Below, in pieces: positions 4,077 through 7,768 of a DNA stretch of 7,768 nt. A program made the translations under genes and the position numbers. Within the stretch, counting starts at the first letter, position 1; the number at the start of each line of letters is the position of its first letter. Origin of the DNA: Candidatus Rokuibacteriota bacterium (GTDB lineage: Bacteria; Methylomirabilota; Methylomirabilia; Rokubacteriales; CSP1-6); NCBI GenBank assembly GCA_003221595.1, contig QHSM01000091.1, positions 1 to 7,768 of the forward strand. The letters run 5' to 3'. Below the pieces are notes generated by a model. The model searched no databases. It was not told where the DNA came from and worked only from the letters and a program-made list of their open reading frames with translations.

Positions 4077-5318
4077 GTGCCGACTTCGGCCAGCCGGTTG
4101 CTGCTTCTCCTGCCCACCACGACGTACCGCACCGAAGCGTTCATCGAGGCCGCGACCAGGCTCGGCGTCGAGCTGGTCTGCGCCTCCGAGCGACCGAGCA
4201 CGCTCGAGTCGCTGACGCCGGATTCGCTCGTCACCCTCGATTTCGGCGATCCGCTCGGCAGCGCGGAGACGATCGCGCGGTTCGCCCGGTCGCGACCGAT
4301 CGACGCCGTCGTCGGGGTCGACGACCTCACCACCGTCGCCGCCGCCGCGATCAGCCAGCGGCTCGGCCTGAAGGCCAACGCGCTGCCCGCCGTCAGGGCC
4401 GCCCGCGACAAGCACGCGATGCGCCGGCGCCTCGCCGAAGCCGACGTGCCGGCGCCGCGCTTCCGGCTGGTCGAGCTGGCCGACGACCCGGCGGCGCCCG
4501 CCGGGAAGGTCGAGTACCCATGCGTGCTCAAGCCGCTCATGCTCTCGGCGAGCCGCGGCGTGATCCGCGCGAACGACGGACGCGAGTTCGTCGCCGCCTT
4601 CCGGCGCATCGCGGCCATCCTGACGCAGCCTGACGCGGCGCCGCCTGTCGGCGCGCGCCGAGCGCTGCTCGTCGAAGAGTTCGTCCCCGGCCGCGAAGTC
4701 GCGCTGGAGGGCCTGCTGGTCGGCGGCCGCCTCCACGCGCTGGCACTCTTCGACAAGCCGGACCCGCTCGACGGTCCGTTCTTCGAGGAGACGATCTACG
4801 TCACGCCGTCGCGCCTGCCGGCGGCGACGCAGGAGCGCATCGCCGCCGTGACCCGTGATGCCTGCTCGGCGCTGGGCCTCACCGAGGGGCCGATCCACGC
4901 CGAGCTGCGCGTCAACGAGCGCGGCCCCTTCGTCCTCGAGGTCGCGGCGCGGTCGATCGGCGGGCTGTGCGCGCGCACGCTCACCTTCGGGACGGGCCTG
5001 AGCCTCGAGGAGCTGATCCTGTGCCACGCCCTCGACCGCCCGCTGGAATCGCTCGAGCGCGAGCGGCGGGCCGCCGGCGTGATGATGATCCCGATACCCC
5101 GTGCCGGCCGGCTCGTCGCCGTTCGCGGCGTCGAGGAGGCGGAGGCGGTCGAGGCCGTCGAGGAGGTCGTGATCACGATGCACCCGGGCCAGGAGGTGAT
5201 TCCGCTTCCGGAAGGCTGGCAGTACCTCGGCTTCATCTTCGCCCGCGCCGAGAAGCCCGCCGCCGTCGAAGCGGCGCTCCGCAAGGCGCACGCCCGACTG
5301 CGTTTCGACATTGCGTAA
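4077..5318 (+). CDS. ATP-grasp domain protein, L-amino-acid-ligase-like
   Basis: A 413-residue ATP-grasp enzyme. Residues 5-100 form the pre-ATP-grasp Rossmann-like domain (LLLLPTTTYRTEAFIEAATR at 9-28; VGVDDLTTVAAAAISQRLGL at 79-98). RDKHAMRRRLAEADVPAPRF (110-129) starts the ATP-grasp fold. CVLKPLMLSASRGV (149-162) gives the ATP-binding Lys152 and a Ser-rich loop; LLVEEFVPG (197-205) is the hinge strand that contacts adenine; HAELRVNE (274-281) and LEVAARSIGG (287-296) supply the metal-binding acids, Glu276 and Glu288. The C-terminal part with GVMMIPIPRAGRL (334-346) resembles the LAL_C2 region of L-amino acid ligases. Such enzymes activate a carboxylate as acyl phosphate and join it to an amine. 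The GTG start has AGGAGGGG (4066-4073) before it. Following a radical SAM and an Fe-S carrier gene, it may add an amino acid or amine to their product; the substrate cannot be told from sequence. Confidence 0.88.
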   Translation: MPTSASRLLLLLPTTTYRTEAFIEAATRLGVELVCASERPSTLESLTPDSLVTLDFGDPLGSAETIARFARSRPIDAVVGVDDLTTVAAAAISQRLGLKANALPAVRAARDKHAMRRRLAEADVPAPRFRLVELADDPAAPAGKVEYPCVLKPLMLSASRGVIRANDGREFVAAFRRIAAILTQPDAAPPVGARRALLVEEFVPGREVALEGLLVGGRLHALALFDKPDPLDGPFFEETIYVTPSRLPAATQERIAAVTRDACSALGLTEGPIHAELRVNERGPFVLEVAARSIGGLCARTLTFGTGLSLEELILCHALDRPLESLERERRAAGVMMIPIPRAGRLVAVRGVEEAEAVEAVEEVVITMHPGQEVIPLPEGWQYLGFIFARAEKPAAVEAALRKAHARLRFDIA

Positions 5319-5411
5319 GGCGAGCCGCCGCGCCGGCGCCGGCCCGCCCCAGACGGCCCGCGTCCCCCGCGCGCGCGGATTCCAGAGCGCCGAGGAGCGT
5401 GCCGAGCGCCT

Positions 5412-5448
5412 GAGCCTCCGTCGGGCTCGCCGCGATCAGGATCGCGGC
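5412..5448. terminator. Tandem hairpins in the convergent region, overlapping the VOC stop codon
   Basis: GAGCC (5412-5416) pairs with GGCTC (5424-5428), and directly after it GCCGCGATC (5429-5437) and GATCGCGGC (5440-5448) form a perfect 9-bp inverted repeat with a 2-nt centre. The second repeat covers the stop codon of the minus-strand VOC gene (5436-5438). They sit between the converging ATP-grasp and VOC genes, where a bidirectional transcription block would be useful, but no proper T-run flanks them. The rest of 5319-5411 holds only GC-rich sequence, including the palindrome GCCGGCGCCGGC at 5332-5343. Confidence 0.35.
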
Positions 5449-5807
5449 TTGAGCTCGATCATGTGCCCGTCGGGATCGCGCAGGTAGATCGACGGACCGT
5501 CGCCCCAGGCCCCGAAGCGCTGGACGACGTCGCCCTCGAGCGCGATGCCCTTCCGCCGCAGCTCCTCGGCGACAGCCTTGAGGTCGTCGCACTGGATCGA
5601 CAGGCAGAAGTGCTCGGGCCCGACCGGTCCCTTGTCGTCCGCGGGCAAGAGATCGATCAGGGCCTCGCCGAAGCGCAGGTGCATCAGCGAGATCCGCTCG
5701 TTGAACTTGGCGAGCGTGCAGCCCAGGACGTCCTCGTAGAACCGGCGCGAGCGAGCCTGGTCGGTGACTCTCAGGACGACGTGATCGAGGCCGAGCGGCT
5801 TGTACAT
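5436..5807 (-). CDS. VOC-family (glyoxalase/bleomycin resistance-like) protein
   Basis: A 123-residue single vicinal-oxygen-chelate protein, the usual length for one that dimerises to form its active sites. It shows two beta-alpha-beta-beta-beta modules: LDHVVLRVTDQARSRRFYED (7-26) to LIDLLPADD (50-58), then EHFCLSIQCDDLKAVAEELR (65-84) to IYLRDPDGHMIELK (107-120). His9, His66 and Glu118 occupy positions typical of metal ligands in glyoxalase I-like and dioxygenase members, so a metal-dependent isomerase, lyase, dioxygenase or thiol-transfer reaction is possible. The substrate is unknown. The ATG at 5807 is preferred to the GTG at 5813 because GGAGGTGG lies 2-9 nt upstream of it. It converges on the ATP-grasp gene, and the permease gene lies 36 bp upstream on the same strand. 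Confidence 0.9.
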   Translation of the reverse strand: MYKPLGLDHVVLRVTDQARSRRFYEDVLGCTLAKFNERISLMHLRFGEALIDLLPADDKGPVGPEHFCLSIQCDDLKAVAEELRRKGIALEGDVVQRFGAWGDGPSIYLRDPDGHMIELKPRS

Positions 5808-5826
5808 CGCCACCTCCGTCGGGCCA

Positions 5827-5835
5827 AGACTACCA
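5827..5835 (-). promoter_or_regulatory. Extended -10 promoter for the VOC gene
   Basis: On the minus strand TGG-TAGTCT (5835-5827) is a TG-N extended -10 with TAGTCT. The predicted start near 5820 leaves a leader of about 13 nt containing the GGAGGTGG ribosome-binding site. It would let the VOC gene be expressed apart from the permease, although read-through from the permease is also possible with only 30-36 bp between them. Confidence 0.35.
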
Positions 5836-5843
5836 CGCGCCGC

Positions 5844-7768
5844 TCATTCCTGGCGGAGCACCGAGAGCGGCGCGCGGCCGATCAGCCGGACGGTCGCGAG
5901 GAGACCGATGGCGAGCGAGCCCACCGTCGTGAGCAGGACACCCAGGAGCAGCGTCTCGGGCTCGAGCGTCCACGGCGTGTCGAGGACGAAGCGCAGGACG
6001 ATCCAGGCCAGGAGCGCCGCCAGGAGCGTGCCGCCAAGGCCCGCGGTCGCGCCGAGACACGCGTACTCGACGGCGAACGCGCGCGCGATCGCCCAGCGCG
6101 TGGCCCCGAGCGTCTTGAGAATGACCGACTCGTAGAGGCGCTGGTAGCGGGTCGCCGCCAGCGCGCCGGCCATGACCACCAGGCCCGCGGCGATGGTGAA
6201 GAGCGCCATGAACCGCACGGCGAACGCGATCTGGTCGAGCACCTCGGCCACGCGCTCGAGCACGCCCCGGAGCGGGATCGCGGTGACGTTGGGGAAGGCC
6301 GCCACCACGTTATCCTGTAATTCGGTCTCGACGTCGGCCGGGACGCGGGCCGTCGCCATGTAGGTGGCCGGCGCCCCGTCGAGCGCGCCCGGCGAGAGAA
6401 TCATGAAGAAGTTGGCGGTCAGCGTCTGCCAGTCGATCTTGCGCAGGCTCGTCACCTCGGCCTCGACCGGCACGCCCTGGACGTCGAAGGTGAGCGTCCC
6501 GCCCACACCGACGCCGAAATACTTCGCGGCTTCGTCCTCCACCGACACGCGCGGCCGCGCCGCCGCCTCGCTCGGATTCCACCAGTGCCCGCCGACGATG
6601 ACCGTGGCGGGGGGCGGCGCGGCCGCCCAGGTCAGCACGTACTCGCGCGTGAGGTACCAGACCTTGTCGGGCTTCTCGTGCTTTCGCCGGTCGATCAGGG
6701 CGCGCGTGACGGGCGCGCCGTCGATCGCCGCGAGCCGGGCGCGCACGATCGGTGTCAGCACGGGCTCGGCGCCGCCGTTGACCTCGGCGACGACCCGCGC
6801 GAACGCCTCGCGCTGGTCCGGCTGCACGTCGATGAAGAAGAACGTCGGAGCCTCGCGCTTTCCCTCGTAGGCGAGCTGGCGGCCCAGGCTCGCCTCGAGC
6901 AACGCCACGGCGACGAGCAGCATGACGCCGACTCCGAGGGCCACCACCACCCTGACCGTGTGGCCCCCGGGACGGCCGAGGCCCGCGAGCCCCTGGCGCC
7001 AGGCGAGCCCCGGCAGGCGCGGCAGCCGCCGCGCGAGGCTCATGAGCCCGCGGGAGAGGCCGAGGAGAATCCCGAGCGCGGCCAGCGCCGCGCCGAAGAA
7101 GATCGCGCCGAGACGGAGCGAGCCGACCTGCCAGACGGCCAGCGCGGCCAGGCCCGCGAGAATCGGCAGCGCCGCCGGCCACGGCCGGCGCGGCCGCCAC
7201 GCGCCCGCCGCCACGTCGCGCCGGAAGATCAGCGAAGGCGGCACTGCCCGCACGGCCAGCAGCGGCCAGAGCGCGCACAGGAGGGCCGTGAGCGTGCCGA
7301 GGGCGAGCCCGCGCGCGATCGTGCCCCCGTCCCACTGGGCCTCGAGCGCGAACGGGGCGAACGGCACGAGCGCGCGCACGAGCATCGGCTGAACCGCCGC
7401 CCCCAGCGCCGCGCCGGCGAGGCTTCCGCCGAGGCCGACGGCCAGCGTCTGGAGCAGATACGTGACGAGCAGCGTGCGCCAGCCGGCGCCCAGGCACTTG
7501 AGGATCGCGATGGTCCCGAGCTGCCGCCGGAGAAACGTCGTCACCGACGACGCAATGCCCACGCCGCCGACCAGCAGGCTCGCGAGCCCGACGAGACCGA
7601 GATAGGTCGCGAGCTGGGCGAAGAAGCGGCGAAGCCCGGGCTGTGATTCGTCGTAGGCCGCGACGCGGATCGCCGGGTCGGCGAGCGCCCGGTCGAGGTC
7701 GGTGGCGGCGGCGCGGGCGCTGGCGCCGGGCGCGAGCCGCACGAGGGTCCGGTAGCGAACACGACTGC
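5844..7768 (-). CDS. FtsX/YbbP-like ABC transporter permease, N-terminus beyond the window
   Basis: A large ABC-export permease. The frame stays open to the right edge, so the gene is cut there; an internal GTG at 7742 is not taken as the start. Counting from 7742, 632 residues are seen, and about 200 more would be expected for the YbbP-like family. The order is: end of an extracytoplasmic domain (1-35); first FtsX domain with membrane segments near 43-66, 93-115 and 143-166 and the motif RRQLGTIAILKCLGAGWRTL (72-91); segments at 188-206, 211-230 and 262-284; a second extracytoplasmic domain (290-500) with TREYVLTWAAAPP (365-377) and VGGHWW (383-388); and a second FtsX domain with segments near 509-531, 556-585 and 597-619 and the motif ESVILKTLGATRWAIARAF (538-556). 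YbbP-type permeases pair with a LolD-like ATPase, usually encoded next to them. Substrate export of lipid, lipoprotein or toxin type is inference. Confidence 0.92.
   Translation of the reverse strand, partial: SRVRYRTLVRLAPGASARAAATDLDRALADPAIRVAAYDESQPGLRRFFAQLATYLGLVGLASLLVGGVGIASSVTTFLRRQLGTIAILKCLGAGWRTLLVTYLLQTLAVGLGGSLAGAALGAAVQPMLVRALVPFAPFALEAQWDGGTIARGLALGTLTALLCALWPLLAVRAVPPSLIFRRDVAAGAWRPRRPWPAALPILAGLAALAVWQVGSLRLGAIFFGAALAALGILLGLSRGLMSLARRLPRLPGLAWRQGLAGLGRPGGHTVRVVVALGVGVMLLVAVALLEASLGRQLAYEGKREAPTFFFIDVQPDQREAFARVVAEVNGGAEPVLTPIVRARLAAIDGAPVTRALIDRRKHEKPDKVWYLTREYVLTWAAAPPPATVIVGGHWWNPSEAAARPRVSVEDEAAKYFGVGVGGTLTFDVQGVPVEAEVTSLRKIDWQTLTANFFMILSPGALDGAPATYMATARVPADVETELQDNVVAAFPNVTAIPLRGVLERVAEVLDQIAFAVRFMALFTIAAGLVVMAGALAATRYQRLYESVILKTLGATRWAIARAFAVEYACLGATAGLGGTLLAALLAWIVLRFVLDTPWTLEPETLLLGVLLTTVGSLAIGLLATVRLIGRAPLSVLRQE

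Noticed and set aside
5332..5343. 12-bp palindrome GCCGGCGCCGGC as an operator
   Set aside because: Palindromes of G and C are common by chance at this base composition, and it lies downstream of both neighbouring genes.
5239..5592. Alanine-rich open frame on the minus strand between the ATP-grasp and VOC genes
   Set aside because: It overlaps real genes on both sides, has no good start, and its composition fits a GC-rich shadow frame.
5844..7742. Permease starting at GTG 7742
   Set aside because: The frame is open to the window edge and the visible protein begins inside an extracytoplasmic domain, so the true start is outside.

Overview
This is GC-rich bacterial DNA (roughly two-thirds G+C by eye) with GTG starts, tightly packed genes and Gram-negative-type lipoproteins. 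These traits, and a radical SAM gene ending in a CUAEP-type tail, suggest an uncultured soil or subsurface lineage such as Candidatus Rokubacteria/Methylomirabilota. That placement is inference; no marker gene is present. No tRNA, rRNA, IS element or CRISPR array was seen.

Layout. (1) 1-1659: a cell-envelope segment. Two overlapping minus-strand lipoprotein genes of the DUF4810 and GNA1162/DUF799 families diverge, across a 56-bp promoter region, from a plus-strand TPR lipoprotein with an aromatic/proline tail. (2) 1660-2250: a small basic protein of unknown function converges, 1 bp apart, on a 68-residue CDGSH iron-sulfur protein. (3) 2288-5318: the most interesting part. A plus-strand unit encodes a B12-binding-type radical SAM protein, a NifU-like Fe-S carrier and an ATP-grasp ligase-like enzyme. 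The radical SAM frame reaches an in-frame TGA preceded by Cys and followed by Ala-Glu-Pro. It then runs 15 codons to TAA, and a GC-rich hairpin lies just after the TGA. I read the TGA as selenocysteine and the hairpin as a bacterial SECIS element, so the gene should be annotated to 3740 rather than stopped at 3692. (4) 5319-7768: a convergent hairpin region, a minus-strand glyoxalase/VOC protein, and a large FtsX/YbbP-type ABC permease that runs off the right edge.

How the genes may work together. The rSAM, NifU-like and ATP-grasp genes look like one transcription unit. The NifU-like protein could supply clusters to the radical SAM enzyme, and the ATP-grasp enzyme could join the modified molecule to an amine or amino acid. 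The divergent CDGSH gene adds another Fe-S protein. The product is unknown. Three plus-strand starts (1048, 1732, 2319) have a TAnnnT hexamer ending 6-7 nt before the start codon, which suggests leaderless transcription.
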